The notes: generated from the letters alone by a model not told the origin. 62,413 nucleotides of DNA from Mycobacterium hubeiense (GCF_002838065.1 NZ_PIZU01000009.1:84919-147331), one strand, 5' to 3'; positions 1 to 10,717 are shown, counted from the first letter of the stretch. Made by a program: numbers and translations.

Positions 1-1
1 G

Positions 2-238
2 GCGGTGGTGCTCGGCGCGCTGTTCGTCGCCGAGGTCACCTCCGTCGTCGTGCAGATCCTGGCGTTCCGCACCACCGGACGACGGGTGTTCCGGATGGCG
101 CCGTTTCATCACCACTTCGAACTCGTCGGCTGGGCCGAAACCACCGTGATCATCCGGTTCTGGTTGCTGACCGCCATCGCCTGCGGACTCGGGGTGGCAC
201 TCTTCTACAGTGAGTGGCTCGCCGCCGTCGGGGCCTGA
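2..238 (+). CDS. mraY: Phospho-N-acetylmuramoyl-pentapeptide transferase, C-terminal part (MraY/MurX)
   Basis: This is the 3' end of a gene that begins before the window; about 78 codons remain. MraY transfers phospho-MurNAc-pentapeptide from UDP to undecaprenyl phosphate, making lipid I at the inner face of the membrane. The visible tail carries the family's histidine-rich motif (MAPFHHHFE) and two hydrophobic segments, which are the last transmembrane helices. The stop codon (236-238) lies one base before the murD ATG, so the two genes are almost certainly cotranscribed. Identity is secure from the HHH motif and from the murD-ftsW-murG-murC order that follows. Confidence 0.95.
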   Translation, partial: AVVLGALFVAEVTSVVVQILAFRTTGRRVFRMAPFHHHFELVGWAETTVIIRFWLLTAIACGLGVALFYSEWLAAVGA

Positions 239-239
239 G

Positions 240-1697
240 ATGACCGACCTGACCGCAGACGCCCGGGTGTTGGTCACCGGGGCGGGCATCACGGGCCGTT
301 CGGTCAGCGCGGCGCTCGCACCGATGGGGGTGCGGCTGACGATCTGCGACGACGACCCCAAGGCCCTGCAGCGGCTTTCGGAGGCGGCGCGGGTGGTCGA
401 GACGCCCGCCGCAATCGATCGCATCGCGGACTACGACCTGGTGGTGACCAGCCCCGGCTTTGCGCCCACCGCACCGGTGCTGGCCGCCGCCGCGGCCGCC
501 GGCGTGCCGATCTGGGGTGACGTCGAGTTGGCATGGCGACTGGACCAGTCGGGCCGCTTCGGGGGGCCGCGGCGCTGGCTCGTCGTCACCGGCACCAACG
601 GCAAGACCACGACCACCTCGATGCTGCACGCGATGCTCGTCGCCGCCGGGCGACGGGCCATGTTGTGCGGCAACATCGGCGACCCGGTGCTCGACCTGAT
701 CGCCGAGCCGGCCGAGTTCCTGGCCGTCGAACTGTCCAGCTTCCAGTTGCACTGGGCGCCGTCGCTGCGCCCCGAGGCCGGCGTCGTGCTCAACGTCGCC
801 GAGGACCACCTGGACTGGCACGGCTCACTGGAGGCCTACGCCCGCGACAAGGCGCGGGTGCTCGACGGGCGGGTCGCGGTCGTCGGCCTCGACGACCCGG
901 TGGCCGCGAAATTGCTGGACACCGCCGCCGCGTCGGTACGCGCCGGCTTCCGGTTGGGCGAGCCCGCGCCCGGCGAGCTCGGGGTGCGCGACGGCATGCT
1001 GGTCGACAACGCGTTCGGCGACGGCGTCGCGCTGGCCGACGCCGCATCCATCCCGGTGGCCGGGCCGGTTGGCGTGCTCGACGCGCTGGCCGCCGCCGCG
1101 TTGGCGCGCGCAGTCGACGTGCCGCCGGAGGCGATTGCCGACGCGCTAGCGTCGTTTGAGGTGGGGCGGCACCGCGCCGAGGTCGTCGCGGTCGTCGACG
1201 GGGTCACCTACGTCGACGATTCGAAGGCGACGAACCCGCACGCTGCGCAGGCTTCGATCGCCGCCTACCCGCGGGTGGTGTGGATCGCCGGCGGACTGCT
1301 CAAAGGCGCATCGGTGGACGACCTCGTCACCGAGGTGGCAAATCGGCTGGTCGGAGCCGTGTTGATCGGACGAGACCGTGGCGTGGTTGCCAACGCGTTA
1401 TCGCGACACGCCCCGGATGTCCCCGTCGTCGAGCTTGTGACGGGGGAGGATTCTGGGGTGCTTGAGACGATTGAGCCTAGTGAGTCAGGTATTAATACTG
1501 TGACTCGTGTTATCGAGACGGGGGAGCGTCCGCTGGGCGAGGCCGTGATGACGGCCGTCGTCGACGCCGCCCGCGGCTTGGCCGGCGCCGGGGACACCGT
1601 GTTGCTGGCACCCGCGGGCGCGTCCTTCGACCAGTTCAGTAGCTACGGCCACCGCGGCGATGCGTTCGCCGCCGCGGTCCGCGCCATCACCCGGTAA
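240..1697 (+). CDS. murD: UDP-N-acetylmuramoylalanine--D-glutamate ligase (MurD)
   Basis: Cytoplasmic Mur ligase adding D-glutamate to UDP-MurNAc-L-Ala. The N-terminal Rossmann part starts at [10 protein letters not shown], the central ATPase P-loop is [11 protein letters not shown], and the C-terminal domain carries [14 protein letters not shown] at 210 would lengthen the protein by 10 residues inside mraY; the ATG at 240, directly after the mraY stop, gives a normal Mur N-terminus and is preferred. About 485 residues, normal length. One stretch in the C-terminal domain (roughly 1433-1534) uses AT-rich codons (ATT, AAT, ACT, TCA, CTT) unlike the rest of the gene; see findings. Confidence 0.96.
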   Translation: MTDLTADARVLVTGAGITGRSVSAALAPMGVRLTICDDDPKALQRLSEAARVVETPAAIDRIADYDLVVTSPGFAPTAPVLAAAAAAGVPIWGDVELAWRLDQSGRFGGPRRWLVVTGTNGKTTTTSMLHAMLVAAGRRAMLCGNIGDPVLDLIAEPAEFLAVELSSFQLHWAPSLRPEAGVVLNVAEDHLDWHGSLEAYARDKARVLDGRVAVVGLDDPVAAKLLDTAAASVRAGFRLGEPAPGELGVRDGMLVDNAFGDGVALADAASIPVAGPVGVLDALAAAALARAVDVPPEAIADALASFEVGRHRAEVVAVVDGVTYVDDSKATNPHAAQASIAAYPRVVWIAGGLLKGASVDDLVTEVANRLVGAVLIGRDRGVVANALSRHAPDVPVVELVTGEDSGVLETIEPSESGINTVTRVIETGERPLGEAVMTAVVDAARGLAGAGDTVLLAPAGASFDQFSSYGHRGDAFAAAVRAITR

Positions 1698-1702
1698 CGA
1701 CG

Positions 1703-3181
1703 GTGAGCAACATCCTGACCCGGTTGCGACACCGGCGGACGAACGGCGCCGCGACGCCGACCGCCGAATCGCCCCGCGGGCCCCGCACCCGGTTCGGTGC
1801 GTGGCTGGGCCGTCCGATGACGTCGTTTCACCTCATCATTGCCGTGGCCGCGCTGCTCACCACGCTGGGTTTGATCATGGTGCTCTCCGCGTCGGGGGTG
1901 TACTCCTACGACTCGGACGGCTCGCCGTGGGCGGTGTTCGCCCGTCAGGTGCTGTGGACCGTCGTCGGCCTGGTTGCGTTCTACATCGCGCTGCGCATGC
2001 CGGTGCAGATGATGCGCCGGCTGGCGTTCCCCGGTTTCGCCCTGACCATCGTGCTGCTGATCCTGGTGTTGATCCCGGGAATCGGCAAGGAAGCCAACGG
2101 GTCTCGCGGATGGTTCGTCGTCGGCGGGCTGTCGATGCAGCCGTCGGAGCTCGCCAAGATCGCATTCGCCATCTGGGGCGCGCACCTGCTGGCGGCCCGT
2201 CGCATGGAGCGCGCGTCGCTGCGGGAGATGCTGATCCCACTGGTGCCCGCCGCAGTCATCGCGCTGGCGTTGATCGTCGCCCAGCCCGACCTCGGGCAGA
2301 CGGTGTCGCTGGGCATCATCCTGCTGGGCCTGCTGTGGTACGCCGGCCTGCCGCTGCGGGTGTTCCTGTCGTCGTTGTTCGCGGTGGTGGTGTCGGCGGC
2401 CGTGCTGGCCATGGCCGAGGGCTACCGCTCGGCGCGGGTGCAGTCCTGGCTCAACCCCGGTGCTGACCTGCAGGGCTCCGGCTATCAGGCCAAACAGGCC
2501 CGGTTCGCGCTGGCCAACGGGGGATTCTTCGGCGACGGGCTGGGGCAGGGCACCGCCAAATGGAACTACCTGCCCAACGCGCACAACGACTTCATCTTCG
2601 CGATCATCGGTGAGGAACTGGGCTTCGTCGGCGCCGCGGGGCTGCTGTGCCTGTTCGGGCTGTTCGCCTATACCGGCATGCGGATCGCCCGCCGCTCGGT
2701 CGATCCCTTCCTGCGGCTGCTGACCGCCACCGCGACGCTGTGGGTGATGGGCCAGGTGTTCATCAACGTCGGCTACGTGGTCGGGCTGCTTCCCGTCACC
2801 GGCCTGCAGCTGCCGCTGATCTCGGCCGGCGGTACCTCAACGGCGACAACGCTTTTGATGATGGGCGTGATTACCAACGCGGCGCGACACGAACCTGAGG
2901 CGGTGGCAGCGCTGCGCGCGGGGCGCGACGACCGGGTGAACCGGCTGCTGCGCCTGCCCCTACCGGAGCCGTACACCCCCACCCGGCTGGAGGCCGTCCG
3001 CGATCGGCTGCGGTCCCGCCCGGCCAAGCCGGCCGGGAAGCCCGCCCGCAAACCCGCCCGGGACACTCGGCGCAAACCCCATACGGCCGATCGGCCCGTG
3101 CGGCGCACCAGGCATCATGGAGGCGCCCAGCGCCAACAGGCGCGGCGGGCTCGCACACTGGAAGGTCAGCGTCACGGGTGA
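1703..3181 (+). CDS. ftsW: SEDS peptidoglycan glycosyltransferase FtsW
   Basis: Polytopic membrane protein that polymerises lipid II at the division septum with a cognate class B PBP. About 492 residues with multiple hydrophobic helices. SEDS hallmarks are visible, including [17 protein letters not shown] in the first half and [13 protein letters not shown] near the end of the membrane domain. The cytoplasmic tail (last ~70 residues) is very basic, with repeated KPA and RR motifs, as in mycobacterial FtsW. The GTG start is 5 bases after the murD stop. Its own stop overlaps the murG start (GTGA), implying translational coupling. Confidence 0.96.
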   Translation: MSNILTRLRHRRTNGAATPTAESPRGPRTRFGAWLGRPMTSFHLIIAVAALLTTLGLIMVLSASGVYSYDSDGSPWAVFARQVLWTVVGLVAFYIALRMPVQMMRRLAFPGFALTIVLLILVLIPGIGKEANGSRGWFVVGGLSMQPSELAKIAFAIWGAHLLAARRMERASLREMLIPLVPAAVIALALIVAQPDLGQTVSLGIILLGLLWYAGLPLRVFLSSLFAVVVSAAVLAMAEGYRSARVQSWLNPGADLQGSGYQAKQARFALANGGFFGDGLGQGTAKWNYLPNAHNDFIFAIIGEELGFVGAAGLLCLFGLFAYTGMRIARRSVDPFLRLLTATATLWVMGQVFINVGYVVGLLPVTGLQLPLISAGGTSTATTLLMMGVITNAARHEPEAVAALRAGRDDRVNRLLRLPLPEPYTPTRLEAVRDRLRSRPAKPAGKPARKPARDTRRKPHTADRPVRRTRHHGGAQRQQARRARTLEGQRHG

Positions 3182-4302
3182 ACAGCGACCGGGGGATTTC
3201 AGTCGTCCTCGCAGGGGGAGGCACCGCCGGGCACGTCGAACCGGCGATGGCGGTGGCCGACGCGCTGAGGTCACTCGACCCGTCGGTGCGCATCACCGCG
3301 CTGGGCACACACCGGGGACTGGAAACCCGGCTGGTGCCCGAACGCGGCTATGACCTCGAGTTGATCACGCCCGTTCCGCTGCCGCGTAAGCTCTCGGCCG
3401 ATCTGGCCAGACTCCCGCTGCGGGTACGCCAGGCCGTCCGGCAGACGCGCGCGGTGTTCGACAAGGTGCACGCCGACGTCGTCGTCGGATTCGGCGGCTA
3501 CGTCGCACTGCCGGCGTATCTGGCCGCCCGCGGCGGTCTTTCCCGGCGCCGCGTTCCCGTCGTGGTGCACGAGGCCAACGCCAGCGCGGGCTGGGCGAAC
3601 CGGGTCGGTGCACGCTCGGCGCGCCGAGTGCTCTCGGCGGTGCCCGATCCCGGATTGGGGTCGGTCGAGGTCGTCGGCGTCCCGGTCCGCGAGGCGATCA
3701 CCTCACTGGACCGAATGGCCCTGCGGGCCGAGGCGCGGGCGCACTTCGGCTTCGCCGACGACGCCCGGGTGCTGCTGGTGTTCGGCGGCTCGCAGGGCGC
3801 GCAGTCGATCAATCGCGCGGTCGCTCCTGCCGCCAAAGACCTTGCCGCCGCGGGTATTTCAGTGCTACACGCCCATGGGCCGAAGAACACACTGGACCTG
3901 CGCGAGCCGGCCGACGGCGATCCGCCGTATGTGGCCGTGCCGTATCTGAACCGGATGGACCTCGCCTACGCCGCCGCCGACCTGGCCATCTGCCGGTCCG
4001 GTGCGATGACGGTGGCCGAGGTGACGGCCGTCGGGCTGCCCGCGGTGTACGTGCCGCTGCCGATCGGCAACGGCGAGCAGCGGCTCAACGCGTTGCCGGT
4101 GGTCGACGCCGGGGGCGGGATGCTCGTCGACGACGCCGACCTCACACCCGACTTCGTGGCGGACACGGTGACCGGACTGCTCAACGACCCCGCCCGGCTG
4201 GCGGCGATGACGGCGGCCGCGGCGTTGGCCGGACACCCTGACGCGGCGCAACGCGTCGCCGAGGTGACGTTGGACGTCGCACGGAACGGCCGAAAGCGAT
4301 GA
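3178..4302 (+). CDS. murG: UDP-N-acetylglucosamine--lipid I GlcNAc transferase (MurG)
   Basis: Peripheral membrane GT28 glycosyltransferase converting lipid I to lipid II. 374 residues. The N-terminal loop [15 protein letters not shown] and the C-terminal GGSQGA motif are the family signatures for lipid I and UDP-GlcNAc binding; [11 protein letters not shown] and PLPIGNGEQ complete the donor site. The GTG start overlaps the ftsW stop by four bases, and its TGA overlaps the murC ATG, so ftsW-murG-murC form a tightly coupled run. Confidence 0.97.
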   Translation: MNSDRGISVVLAGGGTAGHVEPAMAVADALRSLDPSVRITALGTHRGLETRLVPERGYDLELITPVPLPRKLSADLARLPLRVRQAVRQTRAVFDKVHADVVVGFGGYVALPAYLAARGGLSRRRVPVVVHEANASAGWANRVGARSARRVLSAVPDPGLGSVEVVGVPVREAITSLDRMALRAEARAHFGFADDARVLLVFGGSQGAQSINRAVAPAAKDLAAAGISVLHAHGPKNTLDLREPADGDPPYVAVPYLNRMDLAYAAADLAICRSGAMTVAEVTAVGLPAVYVPLPIGNGEQRLNALPVVDAGGGMLVDDADLTPDFVADTVTGLLNDPARLAAMTAAAALAGHPDAAQRVAEVTLDVARNGRKR

Positions 4303-5762
4303 ACGCCAAGCAACTGCCGGAAGAACTCCAGCGGGTGCACATGGTCGGCATCGGGGGAGCAGGCATGTCCGGGATCGCCCGCATCCTGCTGGACCGCGGC
4401 GGCTTGGTCTCCGGGTCAGACGCCAAAGAGTCCCGCGGCGTGGTGGCGCTGCGGGCCCGCGGCGCGGTGGTCCGCATCGGGCACGACGAATCGTCGCTGG
4501 ACATGTTGCCCGGCGGGCCGACCGCGGTGGTCACCACACACGCGGCGATCCCCAAGACCAATCCCGAACTGGTAGAGGCTCGCCGGCGCGGGATCCCGGT
4601 GATTCTGCGACCGGTGGTGCTGGCCAAACTGATGGCCGGACACACCACGCTGATGGTCACCGGCACGCACGGCAAGACGACAACCACGTCGATGCTCATA
4701 GTTGCCTTGCAGCACAGCGGCTTTGACCCGTCGTTCGCCGTCGGAGGCGACCTCGGCGAGGCCGGCACCAACGCCCACCACGGCAGCGGCGACTGTTTTG
4801 TCGCCGAGGCCGACGAAAGTGACGGCTCGCTGCTCGAATACACCCCGAACGTCGCGGTGGTGACCAACATCGAGGCCGACCACCTGGATTTCTTCGGCAG
4901 CGCCGAGGCCTACGGCGCGGTGTTCGACCAGTTCGTGGAACGGCTGGCGCCCGGTGGCGCGCTGGTGGTCTGTGTCGACGATCCCGGCGCCGCGGCGCTG
5001 GCCGAACGCACTGCCGAACTGGGCATCACCGTGTTGCGCTACGGCAGCAACGGCGGCGATCTCGCCGGGCGGCTGGTCAGCTGGGAACAGCAGGGCACCG
5101 GCGCGGTGGCGCACATCCAGCTGGCCGGTGAAGCCCATCCGCGGGTGCTGCGGCTCGCGGTGCCCGGAAGGCACATGGCGCTCAACGCACTGGGTGCGCT
5201 GTTGGCGGCCGTGCACATCGGTGCGCCCGCCGAGACGGTGCTCGACGGCCTGGCCGGTTTCGAAGGGGTGCGCCGTCGCTTCGAACTGGTCGGCACCGCC
5301 AACGGGGTCCGCGTATTCGACGATTACGCGCACCATCCCACCGAGGTCCGCGCCACGCTGGCGGCGCTGCGCGCGGTGACCGATCAGCGCAGCTCCTACT
5401 CTTCACCTCAGGCCATCGTGGTGTTCCAGCCACACTTGTATTCGCGGACAAAGACTTTCGCGCGTGAATTCGGCGAAGCGTTGAGCGCGGCCGACCGGGT
5501 TTTCGTGCTGGACGTCTACGGCGCACGCGAGCAGCCGATGGCCGGGGTGAGCGGGGCGATGATCGCCGAACACATCCGCGTGCCGGTGACCTACGTGCCG
5601 GACTTCTCCGCCGTCGCCGACGCGGTGGCCGCCGTCGCCAACTCCGGCGATGTCGTCGTCACGATGGGCGCCGGTGACGTGACCATGCTCGGTACGGAGA
5701 TCCTGGCGTCGCTGCAGGTGAAGGCCAACCGCAGCGCGCCGGGCCGGGGAACGGCGTTGTGA
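4299..5762 (+). CDS. murC: UDP-N-acetylmuramate--L-alanine ligase (MurC)
   Basis: First Mur ligase, adding L-Ala to UDP-MurNAc in the cytoplasm. 487 residues. The N-terminal nucleotide-binding loop is [13 protein letters not shown], the ATPase P-loop is [11 protein letters not shown], and EADESDGS and DDYAHHPTE are the central and C-terminal family motifs. The start overlaps the murG stop (ATGA) and the stop overlaps the GTG of ftsQ. No anomalies seen. Confidence 0.97.
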   Translation: MNAKQLPEELQRVHMVGIGGAGMSGIARILLDRGGLVSGSDAKESRGVVALRARGAVVRIGHDESSLDMLPGGPTAVVTTHAAIPKTNPELVEARRRGIPVILRPVVLAKLMAGHTTLMVTGTHGKTTTTSMLIVALQHSGFDPSFAVGGDLGEAGTNAHHGSGDCFVAEADESDGSLLEYTPNVAVVTNIEADHLDFFGSAEAYGAVFDQFVERLAPGGALVVCVDDPGAAALAERTAELGITVLRYGSNGGDLAGRLVSWEQQGTGAVAHIQLAGEAHPRVLRLAVPGRHMALNALGALLAAVHIGAPAETVLDGLAGFEGVRRRFELVGTANGVRVFDDYAHHPTEVRATLAALRAVTDQRSSYSSPQAIVVFQPHLYSRTKTFAREFGEALSAADRVFVLDVYGAREQPMAGVSGAMIAEHIRVPVTYVPDFSAVADAVAAVANSGDVVVTMGAGDVTMLGTEILASLQVKANRSAPGRGTAL

Positions 5763-6676
5763 TGACCGACCCGGACCCGCCCCCCGTTCCGGACGCGGCC
5801 CCGGACACCCGGGAGCCGGTCGCCGATGAACCGACCCTGCCGCTCGCCGCGTCCGACGACTACGAAGGCCCGCGCCGGCGGGCCCGTCGTGAACGCGAAG
5901 AGCGCCGCGCGGCCAAGGACCGCGCCAGAGCCATCGAGCAGGCCCGCCGCGAAGCCAAGCGCCGCGCCCTGGGCGGATCGGCCGATGCCCCGAAAACCCT
6001 TGGCCGAGGCGCGGTTCGGGGCCTCAAGGTGCTGTTGTGGTCGGCGCTGCTGTCGGTGGTGGCGGTGTTGTTGGGTCTGCTGCTGTACTTCACGCCGATC
6101 ATGTCCGCGCGCCACCTGGTCATCACCGGCCTCGGCGCGGTCACCGAGCAGGAGGTGACGACGGCCGCCGCGGTGGTGCCGGGCACCCCGCTGTTGCAGA
6201 TCGACACCGACGCCGTCGCCGAACGCGTCGCGTCGATACGGCGCGTCGCCAGCGCCCGCGTGCAGCGCGAGTACCCGTCGTCGCTGCGAATCACCGTGGT
6301 GGAGCGAGTGCCGGTGGTGGTCAAGGACTATCCCGACGGCCCGCACCTGTTCGACCGTGACGGCGTGGATTTCGCGACCGCGCCGCCCCCGCCCGGCCTG
6401 CCGTACCTGGACGCCGACACCCCCGGGCCCAGTGATGCCGCCACCAAGGCGGCGCTGCAGGTGATGACGGCGCTGCCGCCGGAGGTCGTCGGCCAAGTCA
6501 GTCGCATCGCGGCGCCGTCCGTCGCGTCCATCACGCTGACCTTGACCGATGGCCGCGTCGTGGTGTGGGGGACCACCGACCGCACCGAGGAGAAGGCGCT
6601 CAAGTTGGCGGCGCTGCTGACCCAGCCGGGCAAGACCTACGACGTCTCCAGCCCGGATTTGCCGACGGTCAAGTGA
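5759..6676 (+). CDS. ftsQ: Cell division protein FtsQ
   Basis: Bitopic divisome protein. 305 residues: a charged, proline-rich cytoplasmic region with an arginine-rich stretch (about residues 40-75), one transmembrane helix around residues 85-110, then the extracytoplasmic POTRA domain ([17 protein letters not shown]) and the FtsQ/DivIB beta domain. The GTG start at 5759 overlaps the murC stop; an ATG directly follows at 5762, so the true initiator differs by at most one codon. It is the last gene before the ftsZ promoter region. Confidence 0.94.
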   Translation: MMTDPDPPPVPDAAPDTREPVADEPTLPLAASDDYEGPRRRARREREERRAAKDRARAIEQARREAKRRALGGSADAPKTLGRGAVRGLKVLLWSALLSVVAVLLGLLLYFTPIMSARHLVITGLGAVTEQEVTTAAAVVPGTPLLQIDTDAVAERVASIRRVASARVQREYPSSLRITVVERVPVVVKDYPDGPHLFDRDGVDFATAPPPPGLPYLDADTPGPSDAATKAALQVMTALPPEVVGQVSRIAAPSVASITLTLTDGRVVVWGTTDRTEEKALKLAALLTQPGKTYDVSSPDLPTVK

Positions 6677-6777
6677 GCGCCGGGCTCAAAATCTGCCCAA
6701 AATCTTGACGTGCGCGTCGGCGCGCCTGCATGGATACGCCGCGGGATCGCCCTACCGTTCTGGTTGCGCGGAACAAC

Positions 6778-6803
6778 TTGACATAACTCTAAGCCTCTGG
6801 TTG
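6778..6803 (+). promoter_or_regulatory. Likely ftsZ promoter region
   Basis: The 186-base gap between ftsQ and ftsZ contains an exact TTGACA hexamer at 6778-6783 in an unusually AT-rich stretch (ACATAACTCTAAGCC). No clean TANNNT -10 sits at ideal spacing; TAACTCT directly follows the hexamer, so this block could itself hold a -10 with a weaker -35 upstream. From memory, a very similar TTGACATAAC block precedes ftsZ in M. tuberculosis. The element type is inferred; the exact start site cannot be set by eye. Confidence 0.45.
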
Positions 6804-6862
6804 AGGTTGAGGGTTTGCCAGACAGGTTTCGGCGGCACGAACGGCAACCAGGGAGGAAGAGG

Positions 6863-8005
6863 ATGACCCCCCCGCACAACTACCTGGCCGTCATCAAGGT
6901 GGTCGGCATCGGCGGCGGCGGCGTCAATGCCGTCAACCGGATGATCGAACAGGGCCTCAAAGGCGTGGAGTTCATCGCCATCAACACCGACGCGCAGGCG
7001 TTGTTGATGAGTGATGCCGACGTCAAGCTCGACGTCGGCCGGGACTCCACCCGTGGCCTGGGCGCCGGGGCCGATCCCGAAGTCGGGCGGCGCGCCGCCG
7101 AGGACGCCAAGGACGACATCGAAGAGCTGCTGCGCGGCGCCGACATGGTGTTCGTCACCGCGGGTGAGGGCGGCGGCACCGGAACCGGCGGCGCGCCTGT
7201 CGTCGCCACCATCGCGCGCAAGCTCGGTGCTCTGACGGTCGGTGTGGTGACCCGGCCGTTCTCGTTCGAGGGCAAGCGCCGCAGCAACCAGGCCGAGGCC
7301 GGGATCGCCGCGCTGCGGGAAAGCTGCGACACGTTGATCGTCATCCCCAACGACCGGCTGCTGCAGATGGGTGACGCCGCCGTGTCGTTGATGGACGCTT
7401 TCCGCAGCGCCGACGAGGTGCTGCTCAACGGTGTGCAGGGCATCACCGACCTAATCACCACGCCCGGCCTGATCAACGTCGACTTCGCCGACGTCAAGGG
7501 CATCATGAGCGGGGCGGGCACGGCGCTGATGGGTATCGGCTCGGCCCGCGGGGACGGCCGCGCGCTCAAAGCCGCTGAGATCGCCATCAACTCGCCGCTG
7601 CTGGAGGCGTCGATGGAAGGTGCGCAGGGCGTGCTGATGTCCATCGCCGGCGGCAGCGACCTGGGGCTGTTCGAGATCAACGAGGCCGCCTCGCTGGTGC
7701 AGGAGGCCGCGCACGCCGAGGCCAACATCATCTTCGGCACCGTCATCGACGACTCGCTGGGCGACGAGGTGCGCGTCACCGTGATCGCCGCCGGGTTCGA
7801 TGCCACCGGCCCGAGCCGCAAACCGGTGGTCGGAGCCAGCGCCGGCGCCCAGTCGATCGCACCGGGCAAGGCCGGCTCGCTGTCGTCCTCGCTGTTCGAA
7901 CCCGCCGATGCGGCCAGCGTGCCGGTGCACACCAACGGGGCGACCGTCAGCATCGGCGGCGAGGACGACGACGACGTCGACGTGCCGCCCTTCATGCGCC
8001 ACTGA
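6863..8005 (+). CDS. ftsZ: Cell division GTPase FtsZ
   Basis: Tubulin-like GTPase forming the cytokinetic Z-ring. 380 residues. The tubulin signature loop GGGTGTG lies in [14 protein letters not shown], with [13 protein letters not shown] at the N-terminus and NTDAQAL following. The C-terminal tail ends in [12 protein letters not shown], the acidic conserved peptide that binds SepF, FtsW and other partners in mycobacteria. An in-frame start at 6815 would add 16 unrelated residues; the ATG at 6863 follows a strong GGAGGAAGAGG ribosome-binding site and gives the usual [15 protein letters not shown] start. Confidence 0.98.
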   Translation: MTPPHNYLAVIKVVGIGGGGVNAVNRMIEQGLKGVEFIAINTDAQALLMSDADVKLDVGRDSTRGLGAGADPEVGRRAAEDAKDDIEELLRGADMVFVTAGEGGGTGTGGAPVVATIARKLGALTVGVVTRPFSFEGKRRSNQAEAGIAALRESCDTLIVIPNDRLLQMGDAAVSLMDAFRSADEVLLNGVQGITDLITTPGLINVDFADVKGIMSGAGTALMGIGSARGDGRALKAAEIAINSPLLEASMEGAQGVLMSIAGGSDLGLFEINEAASLVQEAAHAEANIIFGTVIDDSLGDEVRVTVIAAGFDATGPSRKPVVGASAGAQSIAPGKAGSLSSSLFEPADAASVPVHTNGATVSIGGEDDDDVDVPPFMRH

Positions 8006-8037
8006 ACGCCGGCCGCCGACAGCGGATACTGGCGACC

Positions 8038-8751
8038 GTGAGTGTTCGGATACGGCGCGTGACCACCACTCGCGCCGGCGGGGTCTCGGCGCCACCGTTC
8101 GACACCTTCAATCTGGGTGACCATGTCGGCGACGATCCCGCCGCGGTGGCCGCCAACCGCAGACGGCTTGCGACCACCATCGGCCTCGGCGAGGACCGGG
8201 TGGTCTGGATGAACCAAGTGCACTCCGATCACGTCGTCGTGGTCGATGAGCCGGTCCGCGACCGCACCCCGGTCGACAAAACCGATGCATTGGTAACCAC
8301 CACACCGCGTTTGGCTTTGGCAGTCGTGACCGCAGATTGCGTACCGGTATTAATGGCCGACGCGCGTGCCGGTGTGGTCGCCGCAGTTCACGCCGGACGG
8401 GTGGGTGCCGCCAAGGGCGTCGTCGCGCGTGCGGTCGAGGCCATGGAGTCCGTCGGCGCACACGCCGCCGACATCTCGGCGCTGCTCGGGCCCGCGGTCA
8501 GCGGCCGCAACTACGAAGTGCCCGAGGCGATGGCCGCCGAGGTGGAGCAGAGCCTGCCCGGCAGCCGCACCACGACCGCCACGGGCACGCCGGGACTGGA
8601 CCTGCGAGCCGGAATCGCCCGGCAACTAACAGCTTTGGGCGTCACGGCCATCGACGTCGACCCGCGCTGCACGGTCGAGGACCCCAACCTGTTCAGCCAC
8701 CGGCGCGATGCCCCGACCGGACGCCTGGCGTCGCTGGTGTGGATGGAATGA
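8038..8751 (+). CDS. pgeF: Peptidoglycan editing factor PgeF (laccase-domain/YfiH family)
   Basis: 237-residue YfiH-family protein. Related enzymes hydrolyse misincorporated L-Ser from UDP-MurNAc in E. coli or act as purine nucleoside phosphorylases; which applies here cannot be decided. Family signatures seen are TTRAGGVS near the N-terminus, the metal-site motifs VTADCVPV and AAVHAGRVGA, and the C-terminal DPRCTVEDPNLFSHRRD containing Cys and His ligands. The GTG start is 32 bases after ftsZ. Its stop overlaps the yggS ATG (ATGA). Confidence 0.93.
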   Translation: MSVRIRRVTTTRAGGVSAPPFDTFNLGDHVGDDPAAVAANRRRLATTIGLGEDRVVWMNQVHSDHVVVVDEPVRDRTPVDKTDALVTTTPRLALAVVTADCVPVLMADARAGVVAAVHAGRVGAAKGVVARAVEAMESVGAHAADISALLGPAVSGRNYEVPEAMAAEVEQSLPGSRTTTATGTPGLDLRAGIARQLTALGVTAIDVDPRCTVEDPNLFSHRRDAPTGRLASLVWME

Positions 8752-9497
8752 CGACCTTGACGACAACCCGGGAAGCCGAACTCGCCACGGCGCTGGCCGC
8801 CGTGCGGTCGCGGTTGGCGCGCGCCGCCGAGGCCGCCGGAAGAAATGTCGACGATATTGAATTACTCCCTATTACGAAATTCTTTCCGGCCTCCGACGTG
8901 ATTATTCTGCGTAATTTAGGGTGCGCCGCATTTGGCGAGTCCCGCGAACAAGAAGCGGCGAATAAATCCGCCGAAGTTCACGCCGCAATTCCGTCGAAGC
9001 CGATTCGCTGGCACATGGTCGGCCGCATCCAGCGCAACAAAGCGCGCTCGATCGCCGGCTGGGCGTATGCCGTGCACTCGGTCGACAGCGCGCGGGTGAT
9101 CGACGCGCTGGACCGGGCCGCTGTCGGCGCGCTGGCGGACGGACGACGCGCCGCGCCGCTGCGCGCCTACCTCCAGATCAGCCTCGACGGCGACCCCCGC
9201 CGCGGCGGCGTCGATATCGGCCGCCCCGAGCTGGTCGACGAGTTGTGCGGTGCGATCGCGGCGGCCGAGGGGCTGGAGTTCGTCGGGTTGATGGGCATCC
9301 CGCCGCTGGGTGCGGACGCCGAGGAGAGCTTCGGCAGGCTGGCCGCCGAGCTGCACCGGGTCCAGCGGGACCACCCCCAACCGCTCGGACTGTCCGCGGG
9401 CATGTCCAGCGACCTTGAGATCGCCGTAAAACATGGTTCGACGTGTGTGCGTGTCGGTACCGCGCTAATGGGACAACGGCCGCTAACGTCACCATGA
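8748..9497 (+). CDS. yggS: YggS/PLPBP family pyridoxal-phosphate homeostasis protein
   Basis: 249-residue alanine-racemase-fold PLP carrier that maintains vitamin B6 balance. LLPITKFFPASDV places the PLP lysine, followed by GESREQEA, RWHMVGRIQRNKA and the C-terminal GMSSDLEIAVKHGSTCVRVGTALMG. The frame stays open much further upstream, but the ATG at 8748, overlapping the pgeF stop, gives the standard N-terminus. Roughly 8845-8995 is markedly AT-rich with rare TTA and ATT codons, unlike the rest of the gene (see findings). Confidence 0.93.
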   Translation: MTTLTTTREAELATALAAVRSRLARAAEAAGRNVDDIELLPITKFFPASDVIILRNLGCAAFGESREQEAANKSAEVHAAIPSKPIRWHMVGRIQRNKARSIAGWAYAVHSVDSARVIDALDRAAVGALADGRRAAPLRAYLQISLDGDPRRGGVDIGRPELVDELCGAIAAAEGLEFVGLMGIPPLGADAEESFGRLAAELHRVQRDHPQPLGLSAGMSSDLEIAVKHGSTCVRVGTALMGQRPLTSP

Positions 9498-9564
9498 GTA
9501 GTCACTCCAGTCACATCTTCATCACAGACACCACGAACTTCCAGGGCACCAGAAGGGTCGAGCG

Positions 9565-10191
9565 ATGAGCACACTGCACAAGGTCAAGGCCTACTTCGGT
9601 ATGGCACCGATGGAGGACTACGAGGACGAGTACTACGAGGACGACGACCGCGCGCGCGGCGGCTACGCGCGCCGGCCCCGTGAGGACCGCTTCGACGACG
9701 GCTACGGTCGCGACTACGAGGGCCCTGACTATGACGACGCGCCGCCCGGCTACCGCGGCGGTTATGACGAACCGCGCTTCGAGCCCCGCCTGCGGGGACC
9801 GCGCGACTTCGACCGGCCCGCACCACGATTCGGCGGCCTGCGCGGATCGACCCGCGGCGCCCTGGCCATGGACCCGCGCCGGATGGCTGAGCTGTTCGAC
9901 GCGGGCAGCCCGCTGGCGAAGATCACCACGCTGCGGCCCAAGGACTACACCGAGGCGCGCACCATCGGCGAACGCTTCCGCGACGGCACGCCGGTGATCA
10001 TCGACCTGGTCTCATTGGACAACGCCGAAGCCAAGCGGCTCGTCGACTTCGCCGCCGGACTCGCGTTCGGCCTGCGTGGCTCCTTCGACAAGGTCGCGAC
10101 CAAGGTGTTCCTGCTCTCGCCCGCCGATGTCGACGTCACCGCCGAAGAGCGCCGCCGCATCGCCGAGGCCGGCTTCTACGCCTATCAGTAG
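9565..10191 (+). CDS. sepF: Cell division protein SepF
   Basis: Membrane-anchoring partner of FtsZ in Gram-positives, linking the Z-ring to the membrane. 208 residues: N-terminal amphipathic helix ([15 protein letters not shown]), a long acidic and Arg/Tyr/Gly-rich linker (about 17-95), then the SepF (DUF552) fold with [19 protein letters not shown] and a glycine-containing dimer region. The ATG follows an AGAAGGG ribosome-binding site, 67 bases after yggS. A short hairpin starts at its stop codon. Confidence 0.95.
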   Translation: MSTLHKVKAYFGMAPMEDYEDEYYEDDDRARGGYARRPREDRFDDGYGRDYEGPDYDDAPPGYRGGYDEPRFEPRLRGPRDFDRPAPRFGGLRGSTRGALAMDPRRMAELFDAGSPLAKITTLRPKDYTEARTIGERFRDGTPVIIDLVSLDNAEAKRLVDFAAGLAFGLRGSFDKVATKVFLLSPADVDVTAEERRRIAEAGFYAYQ

Positions 10192-10209
10192 GCCCTATCT
10201 ATAGGGGCC
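10191..10209 (+). terminator. Small hairpin at the sepF stop
   Basis: GGCCCT (10191-10196) pairs with GGGGCC (10204-10209, one T-G pair) around a 7-base AT-rich loop. There is no U-tract. A second small stem (CGCTG-CTCC-CAGCG, 10221-10234) follows. The rest of the 117-base gap before the YggT gene has no other clear feature. A partial terminator or an mRNA-stability element is possible, but the evidence is only the repeat. Confidence 0.25.
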
Positions 10210-10308
10210 GTCGCTAGACGCGCTGCTCCCAGCGGCGCCAGGTAGGCTGGCGACGTCGCGCAGGCACTGGGCTGAAGCGACCTGTATCGAAAGTCACATC
10301 TGCCCGTA

Positions 10309-10614
10309 GTGAGGTCGGCTTCCTTGGCGCTGTTCTTCGAGATCCTTGGTTTCGCGCTGTTCGTCTTTTGGCTGCTGCTGATCGCGCGGGTCGTGGTGGA
10401 ATTCATCCGGTCGTTCTCTCGCGACTGGCATCCCAAGGGTGTGACGGTGGTGATCCTGGAGGTCATCATGACGGTGACCGACCCGCCCGTGAAGCTACTG
10501 CGACGACTTATTCCGCAGCTCACCATAGGTGCCGTCCGCTTCGACCTGTCGATCATGGTGCTGCTGCTGGTGGCGTTCATCGGTATGCAGCTCGCGTTCG
10601 GCGCCGCGGCCTGA
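10309..10614 (+). CDS. YggT family membrane protein
   Basis: 101-residue integral membrane protein with two hydrophobic helices, at about residues 5-27 and 75-98. The YggT signature lies between them (TVTDPPVKLLRRLIPQ). Members sit in actinobacterial division clusters between sepF and wag31 and are suspected to help cell division or osmotic adaptation; the biochemical role is unknown. GTG start. The position between sepF and wag31 matches Rv2146c as I recall it. Confidence 0.9.
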   Translation: MRSASLALFFEILGFALFVFWLLLIARVVVEFIRSFSRDWHPKGVTVVILEVIMTVTDPPVKLLRRLIPQLTIGAVRFDLSIMVLLLVAFIGMQLAFGAAA

Positions 10615-10696
10615 GAACCGGTTCACCCCTTGATGTCCGGACGGTCCAGCGTTGCGGAGGCGCTTTGCCGGAGGCGCTGAATTTGCGTAAGAAGAT

Positions 10697-10717
10697 TGAA
10701 ATTCGTTCTTAATTTCA
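10697..10717 (+). repeat. AT-rich inverted repeat upstream of wag31
   Basis: TGAAATT (10697-10703) and AATTTCA (10711-10717) form a perfect 7-bp stem around a 7-base loop, inside a markedly AT-rich island (about 10678-10720) in the 221-base gap before wag31. A palindrome GAACCGGTTC (10615-10624) directly follows the YggT stop. A candidate -10 for wag31 is TACACT (10790-10795), 41 bases before its start. The role of the repeat is unknown: regulator site or weak terminator. Confidence 0.4.
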
